From Knoellia sinensis KCTC 19936 (GTDB lineage Bacteria; Actinomycetota; Actinomycetes; Actinomycetales; Dermatophilaceae): a stretch of 64,000 nucleotides of DNA. A program made the position numbers and the translations under genes. The notes beneath the pieces are model-generated. The model was given only the letters and a program-made list of their open reading frames with translations, did no database searches and had not been told where the DNA came from. The stretch lies in contig NZ_AVPJ01000014.1 of NCBI RefSeq assembly GCF_000768705.1, positions 1-64,000 of the forward strand. The letters are read 5' to 3'. This document shows, one piece after another, positions 1-9,476 of the stretch (position 1 is the first letter of the stretch; each line of letters starts with the position of its first letter).

Positions 1-75
1 TTGACGACTTACAACCCTGGGATGTCTAACCGAGGAATTCGGTGAGATCGGGACGCTGCTGGGGTGCCCGGGGGA

Positions 76-762
76 TCAGTCGCCCGAGGGTGCGGCGGCG
101 AGGATCTCGGCGAGGCGTCGCGGCTGCGTCACCATCGGCCAGTGCCCCGAGTCGATGTCCACAAGGTCGAGTTCGGCGATCTTCGCCAGTTCGGGGAGGT
201 CGCCCCCGTCGATCCATTCCCGGGCCTCGGCCGGCGAGAACTCCGGGCACACGAGAACGGCCGGCACGGCATACCGGCGTTCGTCCCTGAGGTGGACCGT
301 CGCGCGCACCACGCCCTCCGGCACCGCGACCGCCTCTGCGGCGAACCGTTCCTTGGCCGCGTCGTCGAGGTCTGCGGAGTCGGGGCCTTCGAACGGCTCC
401 CACCCCGGGAACGGCAGCACGCCGTCGACCACCTCGAGCGACCCGAAGTACGTCTCGCCGTCCGCGGCCGGCCAGCCGCCGACGAACACGACCGACGCCA
501 GCTTCTCCGGCCGTGCGTCCGCTGCGAGCCAGGCGAGTGACGCGGCCGCCGAATGGCCGACGACCGACACCGGCCCGGGAGCGGCGTCCACGGTCGCGAG
601 GACAGCGGCCACCTGCTCCTCAAGGGTCGCCGTCACCGCGCCGTCCCCCTGGCCGGGCAGCGTCACCGCGACCCCTTCGTGCCCGAGGCCCGCGAGTTCA
701 GTCGCGACTGCCTCCCAGGCCGAGCCGGTGAGCCAGAGTCCGCCGATGAGGACGATGTGCAT
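76..762 (-). CDS. alpha/beta hydrolase
   Basis: A 228-residue protein of the alpha/beta hydrolase fold, probably a cytoplasmic esterase or lactonase-type enzyme of unknown substrate. It opens with the typical first strand (IVLIGG). The nucleophile elbow is GHSAA at about residues 68-72, and a late DSGHWPM motif supplies the likely catalytic histidine. The acid residue is less clear. There is no signal peptide. It is divergently transcribed from the WYL regulator at 848, with under 100 bp between them, so that regulator is the obvious candidate to control it. Substrate cannot be inferred. Confidence 0.85.
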   Translation of the reverse strand: MHIVLIGGLWLTGSAWEAVATELAGLGHEGVAVTLPGQGDGAVTATLEEQVAAVLATVDAAPGPVSVVGHSAAASLAWLAADARPEKLASVVFVGGWPAADGETYFGSLEVVDGVLPFPGWEPFEGPDSADLDDAAKERFAAEAVAVPEGVVRATVHLRDERRYAVPAVLVCPEFSPAEAREWIDGGDLPELAKIAELDLVDIDSGHWPMVTQPRRLAEILAAAPSGD

Positions 763-847
763 GCGTGCGCTCCTTGTGTCGTGGTCGAGTCACTCACGGT
801 AGAGCCCATTGCGGACGAACGACTTCCGGTATGCCGTCCGCTCTGGA

Positions 848-1861
848 ATGTTGGTCGGCATGCCTTCCGATGCGGTCGGGTCCAGCGAGGTGAGCCCCAC
901 GGCTCGGGCGCTGCTGACCCTCGAGATCCTGCAGAACCGTCCCGGCGTGACGGCCGCCGAACTGTCACGGCGGCTGGGCGTGAGCGAGCGGGCGTCGCGG
1001 AGGCACATCGCGATCCTGCGGGAAGCCGGCATCCCCGTGGTGTCGACCCGCGGGCCACACGGCGGCTATGCCCTCGGTCGCGGGGCGGCACTCGCACCGG
1101 TGGTCTTCACCGAGACCGAAGCGCTCAGCCTCGTCATGGCCGTCATCGACAGCCACCCGAGCGCGGCGACTCCGACGGACGACGACGCCGACACGGTGGG
1201 CACGGCGCTCGACAAGGTCGTCAGGGCCCTTCCTCGCGCGGCAGCGCGGCAGGCGGCTGCGCTGCGCGAACACGCCTCGGCCACACCGGATCGCCGTGCC
1301 AGCCGTCCCGACCCGCGCACGACGAGCGCGCTCGTCGCGGCCAGTGCCGCCCGACGGCGGGTGCGCATCACCTATGCGAGCGAGTCGGGATCCACGTGGC
1401 AGGACACCACCGACCCGTGGTCCGTCGTCGTGCGCCACAGTCGCTGGTACCTCCTGTGCCACTCACACCGCGCGGACGCCGTGCGCACCTATCGCATCGA
1501 CCGCATCGTCGACGTGGTCGAGCTCGACGGGGGCTTCGAGCCGCCGCCGGCCCTCGACCCGGTCGCCTCCCTCGAGGAGCATCTCGGGATCGGGTGGGAG
1601 TTCGAGACGCGCGTCGTGTTCCAGGTGCCGCAGGAGGAGGCGCAGCGGTGGGTGCACCCGGCCATGGGACGGCTCGAACGGCATACGGAAGGGTGTGTGC
1701 TCGTCGGGAGCACGAGCAACCCGTCCATGTATGTCCGTGAGTGGCTCGCGCGCATCCCGCTCCCGTTCCGCGTGGAGGGCGGATCCGAGCTCCGAGCGGC
1801 CGTGCGCGAGGTGGCCGATCAGCTCGTCAGGGGCGCCTCCGAGGGGGCTTCCGGAACGTGA
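848..1861 (+). CDS. WYL-domain transcriptional regulator
   Basis: A helix-turn-helix protein of the DeoR-like/WYL class, about 337 residues. The winged HTH is seen in the stretch from LEILQNRPGVTAAELSRRLG through ASRRHIAILREAG, followed by a G-rich wing (GPHGGYALG). The central part contains the WYL core (VVVRHSRWYLLCHS and a YRIDRI motif). Family members bind DNA and sense ligands or nucleic-acid signals through the WYL domain. The start is uncertain: ATG at 848 or 860 are both possible and neither has a good ribosome site. A TTG at 809 would give a longer form, but its first codons run through a GTATGCCGTCCGC repeat, so I prefer 848. It probably regulates the divergent hydrolase. Confidence 0.85.
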   Translation: MLVGMPSDAVGSSEVSPTARALLTLEILQNRPGVTAAELSRRLGVSERASRRHIAILREAGIPVVSTRGPHGGYALGRGAALAPVVFTETEALSLVMAVIDSHPSAATPTDDDADTVGTALDKVVRALPRAAARQAAALREHASATPDRRASRPDPRTTSALVAASAARRRVRITYASESGSTWQDTTDPWSVVVRHSRWYLLCHSHRADAVRTYRIDRIVDVVELDGGFEPPPALDPVASLEEHLGIGWEFETRVVFQVPQEEAQRWVHPAMGRLERHTEGCVLVGSTSNPSMYVREWLARIPLPFRVEGGSELRAAVREVADQLVRGASEGASGT

Positions 1862-1874
1862 CCTGAGACGTTCC
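1853..1874. terminator. short inverted repeat at WYL gene end
   Basis: GGAACGT and ACGTTCC form a 7-bp inverted repeat with an 8-nt loop that covers the stop codon of the WYL gene. It could be a weak terminator or an operator. There is no T-tract. Confidence 0.25.
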
Positions 1875-1977
1875 TGAATGTGACACACAGGTTTGGGGCG
1901 TCATACTGGGTGAGGCGTCCCCTGCCCCATGGGTGGTCTGCGCCCTCATTCAGAACGTCGGCAAACGAAAGTCATCC

Positions 1978-4296
1978 ATGAGCATCCAACCCCGCACGCG
2001 CGCCGAGGCTCGTCGCCTCCAGGCAGCCCAGCCGGGTCGACGGCCCGAGGGGCCGCCGGCTCGTCGTGCTGGTGGTCAACCCCCACGTGGTCCTGCAGGC
2101 CGCCGGGGTGGATCCTGGCCGCGCCGGATCCTCTATGCCCTGATCGGCTTCTTCCTCCTGGGCGTCCTCGGCCTCGGGGTCGCCTATGCCATGACCGACG
2201 TTCCCAAGGCCAACGAGTCGGCGACCGGCCAGACCAACGTCATCTACTTCGCCGACGGCAAGAACGAGATCGCCCGCATCTCCGACTACAACCGTGAGCC
2301 GGTGAAGTTGGAGCAGGTGCCGCTCCACGTGCAGCGCGCGCTGCTCGCCGGAGAGGACCGCAAGTTCTACAGCAACCGTGGCATCTCACCGACGGGTATC
2401 GCCCGTGCGGTGTGGGTCGCGGTCAAGGGTGGCGAAGCGACCCAGGGTGGCTCGACGATCACCCAGCAGTACGTCAAGAACTACTTCCTCAGCCAGGACC
2501 GCACGCTGTCGCGCAAGGCCAAGGAAATCCTCATCGCGGTGAAGATCGACGGCCAGCAGTCCAAGGACGAGATCCTCCAGAACTACCTCAACACGATCTA
2601 CTTCGGGCGCGGTGCCTACGGCATCCAGACCGCGTCCAAGGCCTACTTCGGCAAGGACGTCTCCCAGCTCACTGCTGCCGAGGGTGCCTTCCTGGCGTCG
2701 GCCATTCGCGGCCCCGACTTCTACGACCCGCGCCTGGGTGAGGAACAGCGGAGCAATGCCGAGACGCGCTCCGGGATCATCCTCGACGCGATGGTGCGCG
2801 AGGGCTGGCTGACCCCGGAGGAGCGCGCCGCGGCGACGTTCCCGACCGACAAACAGTTCGTGCCCTATCGGCCACCGACGGCCAAGGGGCCCAACGGCCA
2901 CCTGGTCCAACTCGTCAAGAGAGAACTGGCCAGCAAGCTCAAGCTCACCGAGGGGGACATCTCCAAGGGTGGGCTGCGGATCGTCACGACGATCGACAAG
3001 AAGAAGCAGGACGCAGCCCTCAAGGCCATTGACGCCCGCATCCCCGAGTCCGAGAAGGACCTCCACGTCGGTCTCGCCTCGATCAAGCCGGGCGACGGCG
3101 CCGTGCAGGCTCTCTATGGCGGTGCCGACTACGCCAAGCGCCAACAGAACTCCGCGACTCAGGACACGATGCAGGCAGGGTCGACCTTCAAGATCTTCGC
3201 CCTCATCGCCGCCCTCGAGAGCAAGAAGCTCAGCATCCGCAACACCTTCGATGGCAGCAGCCCGCAGTACTTCGAGGAGTTCGAGAACCCCGCCGGTGAG
3301 ACCGACTTCAACAAGCGCGGCGGTGTCAAGAACTTCAACGACAACGACTACGGCCGGATCACTGTCCCCAAGGCGACGGCCGACTCGGTGAACACCGTCT
3401 ACGCCCAGCTCAATGTCATTGCCGGACCCGAGAACACGGCCGACGCAGCGAAGCGCGCCGGTGTCACGGCCAAGCTCAGCCCGAACTACGCCAACGTGCT
3501 GGGGACCGACAACGTCAAGGTCATCGACATGGCCAACGCCTACGCCACGCTCGCGGCCAAGGGCATGAAGGCGTCGCCGTACTTCCTCAAGAGCGTGACG
3601 TCGACCGACGGCGCCCTCGACTACAAGGCCAAGATCCAGGTCAAGCGCGCCTTCGACGCCAAGCTCGTCTCGGACGTCGTCTACAGCATGCAGCAGGTCA
3701 TCGAGGGCGGCAGTGGTGAGTACGCCGGCGAGCGCCTCAACCGTGATGCCGCCGGCAAGACGGGCACGTCGAGCGACAACTACTCGGCGTGGTTCGACGG
3801 GTTCACCCCTCAGCTCGCGACCGCGGTGGGCATGTACAAGGGTGACGGCTCCATGAAGGAGGCCAACCAGATGGACGACGTCGAGGGCTGGGGCGCCATC
3901 ACCGGTAGCACGATCCCGCTGCGCATCTGGACCGACTACATGCGGACCGCCGTCGAGGGCATGGAGCGACTGAAGTTCCCCGAGCCGGCATACATCAACA
4001 AGGGTGTCGCGCCGAAGCCGAAGCCGCAGCCGGAGCGCACCCGGGAGCCCGAGCGCACCCGTGAGCCCGAGCGCACCCGCGAGCCCGAGCCCACCAGGAC
4101 CGAGCGGCCGACGGAGACGCCCAAGCCCAGCAAGACCGAGCGGCCGACCAAGCCGCCGAAGCCGTCCACCCGGCCTCCGAGGCCCACGATCACCTTCCCG
4201 TTCCCCGAACCCACAACACCGCCACCCGGTGACGGCGACGGTGGAGGCCGTGGCGGTGGCGGTGGCGGTGGCGGTGGCGGCGGCGGCAACGGCTGA
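1978..4296 (+). CDS. bifunctional penicillin-binding protein (class A PBP)
   Basis: A membrane-anchored peptidoglycan glycosyltransferase and transpeptidase, 772 residues from ATG 1978. A Pro/Arg-rich cytoplasmic tail of about 50 residues precedes one membrane helix (about 51-71). The GT51 domain shows the GEDRKF glutamate motif near residue 126 and GGSTITQQ. The transpeptidase motifs are STFK (about 402), SVN (about 470) and KTGTS (about 594). The C-terminus is an extracellular Pro/Glu/Arg-rich tail with three 18-bp repeats, ending in a glycine run. Upstream GTG/ATG codons lack a ribosome site. The gene lies two bases before the next gene and ahead of rpsF-ssb-rpsR-rplI, as ponA1 does in mycobacteria, so it is probably the PonA1 equivalent. 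Confidence 0.95.
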   Translation: MSIQPRTRAEARRLQAAQPGRRPEGPPARRAGGQPPRGPAGRRGGSWPRRILYALIGFFLLGVLGLGVAYAMTDVPKANESATGQTNVIYFADGKNEIARISDYNREPVKLEQVPLHVQRALLAGEDRKFYSNRGISPTGIARAVWVAVKGGEATQGGSTITQQYVKNYFLSQDRTLSRKAKEILIAVKIDGQQSKDEILQNYLNTIYFGRGAYGIQTASKAYFGKDVSQLTAAEGAFLASAIRGPDFYDPRLGEEQRSNAETRSGIILDAMVREGWLTPEERAAATFPTDKQFVPYRPPTAKGPNGHLVQLVKRELASKLKLTEGDISKGGLRIVTTIDKKKQDAALKAIDARIPESEKDLHVGLASIKPGDGAVQALYGGADYAKRQQNSATQDTMQAGSTFKIFALIAALESKKLSIRNTFDGSSPQYFEEFENPAGETDFNKRGGVKNFNDNDYGRITVPKATADSVNTVYAQLNVIAGPENTADAAKRAGVTAKLSPNYANVLGTDNVKVIDMANAYATLAAKGMKASPYFLKSVTSTDGALDYKAKIQVKRAFDAKLVSDVVYSMQQVIEGGSGEYAGERLNRDAAGKTGTSSDNYSAWFDGFTPQLATAVGMYKGDGSMKEANQMDDVEGWGAITGSTIPLRIWTDYMRTAVEGMERLKFPEPAYINKGVAPKPKPQPERTREPERTREPERTREPEPTRTERPTETPKPSKTERPTKPPKPSTRPPRPTITFPFPEPTTPPPGDGDGGGRGGGGGGGGGGGGNG
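4033..4086 (+). repeat. three 18-bp tandem repeats in PBP tail
   Basis: Three consecutive 18-bp units encode ERTREP, differing only at a wobble position, followed by a degenerate unit (EPTRTE). The repeat lies in the extracellular low-complexity tail of the penicillin-binding protein, where length variation between strains is likely. Confidence 0.8.
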
Positions 4297-4298
4297 CC

Positions 4299-5591
4299 GT
4301 GACGGCTGCCGGTCCTCGCCGCGCTGGTCGCGGTGGGACCGCGGCGGCCTTAGCACCGGTGGCGCTCCTCGCAGCGCTGCCGGTGCTCGCCGCTGTCTGG
4401 AAGCAGGGCCCCTGCCTCGATGAGGGCTGGGGAGGGAGGGAGCCCTTCTGGAGGGTCTGCTACTCCGACCTCGCGGTCGGCGTGCAGACGTCGGGAGCAG
4501 ATGCGGGTCTCCTCGCCTATCTCTCCGGTGACGTGCCTCTCGACCAGCCACCCCTGAGCGGTGCGCTCGTCGCCCTCATCGCGGGGTTCGCGCCGGGCGA
4601 CGGGATTCTCGCCGCACAGCGGTGGGTCCTCGGCGTGTGGGCGGTGCTCGCGGTCGTCGCCCTCGTCGCCATGGCCTGGTGGGTGCGGCCGACCGGTCGC
4701 CATCGAGGTGGCGATCCCCTCCAGGTCGCCCTCGCGCCCGTGGCAGCACTGACTCTCCTGCTCTCGCCGGACCTGCTGGGCGTGGCGCTCGCCACGGCCG
4801 GGCTCTGGGCGTGGAGCCGCCGACATCCTCTGGCGGCGGGAATGCTGCTCGGTGCCGGCTTCATGGCCCGCACCTATCCGGCTCTGCTCCTCGTTGTCGT
4901 GGCTCTCCATGCGTGGCGGGCCGGGCGCGAGCGTGAACTGCTGCGCGTCGGCGGTGGAGCCCTGGCGGCCGTTGCGGTGGTCGGCCTCCCGCTGCTCCTG
5001 ACGTCGCCGGAGACTCTCACTCGCTCGTGGTCGGGGTGGCTCGACATGCCCGCCGGCCTCGGCTCGGTCTGGTACATCCCGACGCTCGCCGGCCACGCGT
5101 GGTCCCCGTCGATTCTCACGGTGCTGTCCGTCCTCGGTGTCGCGGTGGCCATCGCGCTCGCGGCCCTGCTCGTCCTCGGGTCGCCGATGTCCCCCCGGCT
5201 GGGTGCCGTGGCGTTGCTGGCCGTCGCCGTCGTCCTCGTCACCGGCAAGGCCTTCCCGGTCCAGTCGTCGCTGTGGCTCGTGCCGCTCGTGGCCTATGCG
5301 GGTCTGCGTTGGCGCGACCACCTCGTGTGGGGGCTGGCCGAGGCAGTGCACTTCCTTGCGGTGTGGCTCTATCTCGGCGGGCTCCAGGACGCCAACCGGT
5401 CCCTGCCGGAGAGCTGGTATGCCGTCGCCCTCCTCGCGCGCGTCGGTGCCGTGGTCTTCCTCGCCGTCCGCGCTTGGCAGGTCGCCACGACCTTCCCGCC
5501 GGAAGTGGGTTTCGCGCCGGATCCGCGACCAAGCGAAGGGAGAAGTTCCGAAGCACAGTCGCCTGCCGCGGAGCACCCGTCGCCGATTTAG
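4299..5591 (+). CDS. polytopic membrane protein, GT87/DUF2029-like
   Basis: A 430-residue integral membrane protein with about ten hydrophobic helices. It resembles the actinobacterial GT-C fold mannosyltransferase-like family (DUF2029/GT87), whose members use polyprenyl-phosphate sugars in cell-envelope glycan synthesis. An acidic loop after the first helix (CLDEGW then CYSD) is compatible with the catalytic Asp/Glu seen in GT-C enzymes. The GTG start is two bases after the PBP stop, so the two genes are probably co-translated. In mycobacteria a membrane protein also sits between ponA1 and rpsF. The enzymatic role is inferred, not shown. Confidence 0.75.
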   Translation: MTAAGPRRAGRGGTAAALAPVALLAALPVLAAVWKQGPCLDEGWGGREPFWRVCYSDLAVGVQTSGADAGLLAYLSGDVPLDQPPLSGALVALIAGFAPGDGILAAQRWVLGVWAVLAVVALVAMAWWVRPTGRHRGGDPLQVALAPVAALTLLLSPDLLGVALATAGLWAWSRRHPLAAGMLLGAGFMARTYPALLLVVVALHAWRAGRERELLRVGGGALAAVAVVGLPLLLTSPETLTRSWSGWLDMPAGLGSVWYIPTLAGHAWSPSILTVLSVLGVAVAIALAALLVLGSPMSPRLGAVALLAVAVVLVTGKAFPVQSSLWLVPLVAYAGLRWRDHLVWGLAEAVHFLAVWLYLGGLQDANRSLPESWYAVALLARVGAVVFLAVRAWQVATTFPPEVGFAPDPRPSEGRSSEAQSPAAEHPSPI

Positions 5592-5730
5592 CCCGTATGC
5601 CGTCCAGCCGGTACCCTTGCCGGGTTGCCCTGCGCCCTGTGGACAACTCCACGGCGGTGTCGGCAGCAGTGCATACCCTCCTGTCACGGAGAGACCGTGA
5701 CCGTTCAGACCGAAGGAGGCGGGTTAACGC

Positions 5731-6018
5731 ATGCGCCAGTACGAACTCATGGTCATCCTCGACCCGGAACTCGACGACCGCACGGTTCAGCCGTCGCTCG
5801 ACAAGTTCCTCACCGTGATCACCAAGGACGGTGGCACCGTCGACAACGTCGACATCTGGGGCCGCCGTCGCCTGGCCTACGAGATCAAGAAGAAGGCCGA
5901 GGGCATCTACGCCGTCGTCAACTTCACCTCGGAGCCGGCCACCGCCAAGGAGCTGGACCGCCAGCTCGGGCTCAACGAGTCGATCATGCGGACGAAGCTC
6001 CTTCGTCCCGGCGTCTGA
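5731..6018 (+). CDS. rpsF: 30S ribosomal protein bS6
   Basis: A 95-residue small-subunit ribosomal protein with the family's opening ([16 protein letters not shown]) and full usual length. It binds 16S rRNA together with bS18, whose gene rpsR lies two genes downstream. A strong ribosome site (AAGGAGG, about 5713-5719) precedes ATG 5731. It heads the conserved rpsF-ssb-rpsR-rplI group. Confidence 0.97.
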   Translation: MRQYELMVILDPELDDRTVQPSLDKFLTVITKDGGTVDNVDIWGRRRLAYEIKKKAEGIYAVVNFTSEPATAKELDRQLGLNESIMRTKLLRPGV

Positions 6019-6120
6019 TCGCACTCCACCGCAGGACCCAGCGATTCATCGCTGACCCAGCCGTACGGCATACCCAAGAATCCGTCGCAACTGCACACCA
6101 GACCAAAGGGGATCTGATCC

Positions 6121-6738
6121 ATGGCAGGCGAGACCGTCATCACGATCGTCGGGAACCTCACCGGTGACCCCGAGCTGCGCTTCACTCCGTCCGGCGCTGC
6201 CGTCGCGAACTTCACCGTGGCCTCCACGCCGCGCACGTTCGACCGGCAGTCCAACGAGTGGAAGGACGGCGAGACGCTGTTCATGCGCTGCTCGGTCTGG
6301 CGTGACGCGGCGGAGAACGTCGCCGAGTCCCTCCAGCGGGGCACGCGCGTCATCGTCACCGGCCGTCTGAAGTCTCGTTCGTACGAGACCAAGGAGGGCG
6401 AGAAGCGCACCGTCATCGAGATGGACGTCGACGAAGTCGGCCCCTCGATGAAGTACGCAACTGCCAAGGTCAACAAGACCTCGCGCGGTGGCGGCGGCGG
6501 CTTCGGTGGCGAGCAGGGTGGCGGCTTCGGCGGCCAGCAGGACCCGTGGGCGACCGGTGGCTCCGCACCTCAGGGTGGGGCGCCGCAGGGTGGCCAGCCT
6601 TCACAGGGTCAGGGCGGCCAGAGCGGTCAGGGCGGCTGGAACCAGCCGCAGGGCGGTCAGCAGCAGGGTCAGGCACCGCAGCAGGGCGGCCAGGGAGGCT
6701 GGGGCAACGCCCCGGCCTACGACGAGCCCCCCTTCTGA
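6121..6738 (+). CDS. ssb: single-stranded DNA-binding protein
   Basis: A 205-residue SSB. The OB fold occupies about the first 110 residues ([12 protein letters not shown] near the start; a [20 protein letters not shown] segment in two parts). A long Gly/Gln-rich linker follows, ending in the acidic tip DEPPF that recruits replication and repair partners. It acts as a tetramer at forks and repair sites. Its place between rpsF and rpsR is the conserved bacterial arrangement. The linker is longer than in Escherichia coli, as is usual in actinobacteria. Confidence 0.97.
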   Translation: MAGETVITIVGNLTGDPELRFTPSGAAVANFTVASTPRTFDRQSNEWKDGETLFMRCSVWRDAAENVAESLQRGTRVIVTGRLKSRSYETKEGEKRTVIEMDVDEVGPSMKYATAKVNKTSRGGGGGFGGEQGGGFGGQQDPWATGGSAPQGGAPQGGQPSQGQGGQSGQGGWNQPQGGQQQGQAPQQGGQGGWGNAPAYDEPPF

Positions 6739-6905
6739 GCTGTTCAGGTTCGGCTCCTGAGCGCCGTTCGCCACAGCGCGAACGTTCCGGTCGTCGCCGA
6801 ACCGTCGTGGACCCTACCCGGGGCCCACACCTCTCAAAGATTCACACCATCCCTGGGAGACCAGGGCTCATCCGCTGAAGCACTCAGCAGAAGGAGAGCA
6901 CCACG

Positions 6906-7142
6906 ATGGCCAAGCCAGTTGTGCGCAAGCCCAAGAAGAAGGCCAACCCGCTCAAGGCGGCGAAGGTCGAGAACATCGACTACAAGGACACTGCGCTGCT
7001 GCGCAAGTTCATCTCCGACCGCGGCAAGATCCGCGCTCGTCGGGTGACCGGCGTGTCCGTCCAGGAGCAGCGTCTGATCGCCAACGCGGTCAAGAACGCC
7101 CGTGAGATGGCGCTCCTTCCCTACTCCAGCTCGTCCCGCTGA
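6906..7142 (+). CDS. rpsR: 30S ribosomal protein bS18
   Basis: A 78-residue ribosomal protein with a Lys-rich N-terminus and the family core ([10 protein letters not shown] then RRVTGVS). It pairs with bS6 on the platform of the small subunit. A GAAGGAGAG ribosome site lies just upstream. No CxxC zinc motif is visible, so this is the zinc-independent type. Confidence 0.97.
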   Translation: MAKPVVRKPKKKANPLKAAKVENIDYKDTALLRKFISDRGKIRARRVTGVSVQEQRLIANAVKNAREMALLPYSSSSR

Positions 7143-7174
7143 CGCGCGACCACAGCACCAGAAGGAGAGCTGAA

Positions 7175-7621
7175 ATGAAGGTCATTCTCACGCACGAGGT
7201 CAGCAACCTCGGCACCGCCGGTGACGTCGTCGACGTCAAGGACGGCTACGCCCGCAACTTCCTCTTCCGCCGCGGTCTCGCGACGGCGTGGACCAAGGGC
7301 GGCCAGAAGCAGGTCGACTCCCTCGCCAAGGGCCGTGAGGTTCGCGAGGTCAAGTCGCTCGAGGAGGCCCAGTCGATCAAGGGCAACCTCGAGTCCAAGG
7401 CCGTGACGGTTCCGGCGCACGCCGGCAAGGAGGGTCGCCTCTTCGGCGCCGTCTCCACCGCGGACATCGCCGCGGCCGTCAAGGACGCCATCGGCACCGA
7501 GCTCGACAAGCGCAAGATCGAGGTTCCGTCCCCGATCAAGACCACGGGTGCCCACGAGGCTCTCGTCCGTCTGCACCCCGAGGTGCAGGCCAAGGTCACG
7601 CTCAACGTCGTCGCCGGCTGA
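7175..7621 (+). CDS. rplI: 50S ribosomal protein bL9
   Basis: A 148-residue large-subunit protein. The N-terminal rRNA-binding domain ([17 protein letters not shown] then YARNFL) is joined to a C-terminal domain by a helical linker. The ribosome site AGAAGGAGAG lies 5-10 bases upstream. It is the last gene of the rpsF group, followed by a strong hairpin. Confidence 0.97.
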   Translation: MKVILTHEVSNLGTAGDVVDVKDGYARNFLFRRGLATAWTKGGQKQVDSLAKGREVREVKSLEEAQSIKGNLESKAVTVPAHAGKEGRLFGAVSTADIAAAVKDAIGTELDKRKIEVPSPIKTTGAHEALVRLHPEVQAKVTLNVVAG

Positions 7622-7646
7622 CGCAGCCCGACGAACACCGAGCACC

Positions 7647-7686
7647 GACAGCGCCCGGTTTCCCTTCGGGGGAGCCGGGCGCTGTC
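7647..7686 (+). terminator. hairpin terminator after rplI
   Basis: A perfect 12-bp stem (GACAGCGCCCGG with its complement) closes around a loop holding CCCTTCGGGGG, 25 bases after the rplI stop. It is GC-rich and lacks a clear U-tract, as is usual for actinobacterial terminators. Confidence 0.8.
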
Positions 7687-7699
7687 GCATCCCCCGCCC

Positions 7700-7765
7700 C
7701 AACTTTTGCTCCCCATGACGGAACCTGTCGCCGCCGGAGGCTTCATTACCCTCCGGACCCCTCAT
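7700..7765. repeat. palindrome family B, copy 1
   Basis: This stretch matches 59368-59430. Shared blocks are CAACTTTYGCTCCCCATGAC plus GGAAC, then a hairpin CCGGAGG...CCTCCGG around TTCATT, then CCCCTCA-like sequence. It lies just past the rplI terminator, in non-coding DNA. Two copies 52 kb apart suggest a dispersed element. Confidence 0.75.
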
Positions 7766-7853
7766 CAACCCTCCGACGGGTCTGGCCGAACCGGGCCTCG
7801 GCCCATACGTCGTGTCGGCCGTGACGCCTAGGGTTCCCGTCGTGCCACCCTCG

Positions 7854-9014
7854 ATGACCCTGAACGCGATGACCCTGACTCGTCCGGCCCACGTGCTCCA
7901 CGCGGTCGTGGCGGTGCGGGTGGTCAACCGCCTGGGTGGGTTCGGCATGAGCTTCCTCGGGCTCCGACTGGCTCGCGATCTCGGCATGTCGCTCAGCGCC
8001 GTGGGCGTGGTGCTGGCGGTGTTCGGCACCTGCACCATCCCCAGCCGGATCCTGGGGGGCATCCTCGCGACGCGGATCGGGGCGCGCTGGACGATCGCCG
8101 CCGGCCTCCTCGCCTGCGCTGCCGCGTTGTTCGCCATCGCGCTCGGCGACAGCATCCCCGTCGTCGTCGCCGCGGTGCTCTCACTGGGACTCGCCTACGA
8201 GCTCGTCGAACCCGCCACGCAGGCAGTCATCGCCGAATCCATCGATCCCACGAGGCAGGCATCGGCGTTCGCCCTGCTCTGGTCGACCCTGTCGGTCGCG
8301 GGGGTCGTCTCCGGACTGCTCGCCGCGCTGCTGGGTCGGTGGGGCGTCTCGGCGATCTTCCTCTGCGATGCCGTGTCGAGTGCGATCGCAGCGGTGGCTG
8401 CCCTTCTGTTGCTACCCGCCGCGAGGGGCGAGCGGCACCCGTCCCCGTGGCGGTCGGCCGTCACCCCGCGGCTGCTCGCCTGGACGGGCGTCGGAACTCT
8501 CTACGCCACACTCGTCATGGTCATCGTCTTCATGCTCCCGCTGGCGGTCGACCGCGCTGGTCACTCGACCTCGACGACGGGATGGGTGCTTGCGGTGGCG
8601 GCCGCCGCTGCCATCGCGGCTCAACGTGTGCTCGCCCGGATCGAACTCCGTATGCCGTCCGCTCACCTTCTCGTCATCGGTCACCTGATGCTCGCGGCCG
8701 GTCTCGGGCTGTGGGCCACGGGCGCCCTCGTATGGCTCGTCGTCGGCGCGGTGCTGGAGGGTGCCAGCGGGGCGTTCCTGCTCGGGACCTATCAAGCGAC
8801 GGCGGCGCGCATGGGCGGGCCCGGCCTCGGAGCGGCCGTCATGACGGTCTTCGGGCTCTCGTGGGGGGTGGCCACCGTCGTCGCCCCACTCGTCGGCGCC
8901 CCACTCCTGGGCCAGGGGGCGTCCACGCTGTGGCTCGCGTGTGCCGCAACATCCCTCGCCCTGGCCATCGTCCATGGCGGGAGGGCAACGCTGACCCCCA
9001 CCAGTCGAAAGTAG
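7854..9014 (+). CDS. MFS transporter
   Basis: A 12-helix major facilitator superfamily permease of about 386 residues from ATG 7854, probably a drug or metabolite exporter. It contains the loop motif GGILATRIGARW after helix 2, matching the MFS A-motif position. An upstream GTG at 7812 would extend the N-terminus but has no better ribosome site. Its stop codon lies inside a palindromic repeat (9011-9057). Substrate unknown. Confidence 0.85.
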   Translation: MTLNAMTLTRPAHVLHAVVAVRVVNRLGGFGMSFLGLRLARDLGMSLSAVGVVLAVFGTCTIPSRILGGILATRIGARWTIAAGLLACAAALFAIALGDSIPVVVAAVLSLGLAYELVEPATQAVIAESIDPTRQASAFALLWSTLSVAGVVSGLLAALLGRWGVSAIFLCDAVSSAIAAVAALLLLPAARGERHPSPWRSAVTPRLLAWTGVGTLYATLVMVIVFMLPLAVDRAGHSTSTTGWVLAVAAAAAIAAQRVLARIELRMPSAHLLVIGHLMLAAGLGLWATGALVWLVVGAVLEGASGAFLLGTYQATAARMGGPGLGAAVMTVFGLSWGVATVVAPLVGAPLLGQGASTLWLACAATSLALAIVHGGRATLTPTSRK

Positions 9015-9057
9015 ACAAAGTCCCGCCAACCCACCCCGGACGCGGGACTTTGTCTAC
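9011..9057. repeat. palindrome E overlapping a stop codon
   Basis: Perfect 16-bp arms (GTAGACAAAGTCCCGC and its complement, 9011-9026 and 9042-9057) flank a 15-nt loop. The TAG of the left arm is the stop codon of the MFS gene. It may act as a terminator. Only one copy is seen in this window. Confidence 0.8.
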
Positions 9058-9091
9058 TCTCGACGGCTCGGGACAGGCGGACAATGAGGTC

Positions 9092-9466
9092 ATGGCCTGG
9101 CAGGCGGTGCTCGCGGACGCGGTGATGCTCGTGCACTTCGCGTTCCTGCTCTTCGTGGTTCTCGGTGGGTTCCTCGCGTGGCGCTGGCCGAAGCTCATCT
9201 GGGTGCATGTCCCGGCTGCGGTCTGGGGTTTCGCGACGGTGGCGTTCTCGATCAGGTGCCCGCTCACCGACGTCGAGGAGTGGGCCCGGGAGCGCGCGGG
9301 CGAGGAGGCTCTGGCGGGCACCGGGTTCATCGACCACTACATCGAGGGCGTCCTCTATCCCGAGCGCTACACAGCAGTGCTCCAACTGCTCGCGGCAGCC
9401 TCGGTGATCGTGTCGTGGGCCGGCTTCGCGTGGCGTCACCGAGGTCGTGTCACCACCCTCGCCTAG
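9092..9466 (+). CDS. DUF2784 family membrane protein
   Basis: A 124-residue protein with three or four hydrophobic segments. It has the DUF2784 pattern: an N-terminal helix (ADAVMLVHFAFLLFVVLGG), WVHVPAAVWG, a CPLTDVE motif, then GFIDHYIEG. The function of the family is unknown. ATG 9092 follows a purine-rich stretch (GGACA, GAGG). It ends 10 bases before radA, so it may be co-transcribed with it. Confidence 0.8.
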   Translation: MAWQAVLADAVMLVHFAFLLFVVLGGFLAWRWPKLIWVHVPAAVWGFATVAFSIRCPLTDVEEWARERAGEEALAGTGFIDHYIEGVLYPERYTAVLQLLAAASVIVSWAGFAWRHRGRVTTLA

Positions 9467-9476
9467 GTTGGGCGCC

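Noticed and set aside
1-75. Promoter from TTGACG at position 1
   Set aside because: There is no acceptable -10 at the right distance and no gene downstream on the plus strand.
2386-4551. Long open frame antisense to the penicillin-binding protein
   Set aside because: A shadow frame caused by high GC. The sense strand has all catalytic motifs, and the antisense product is low-complexity.
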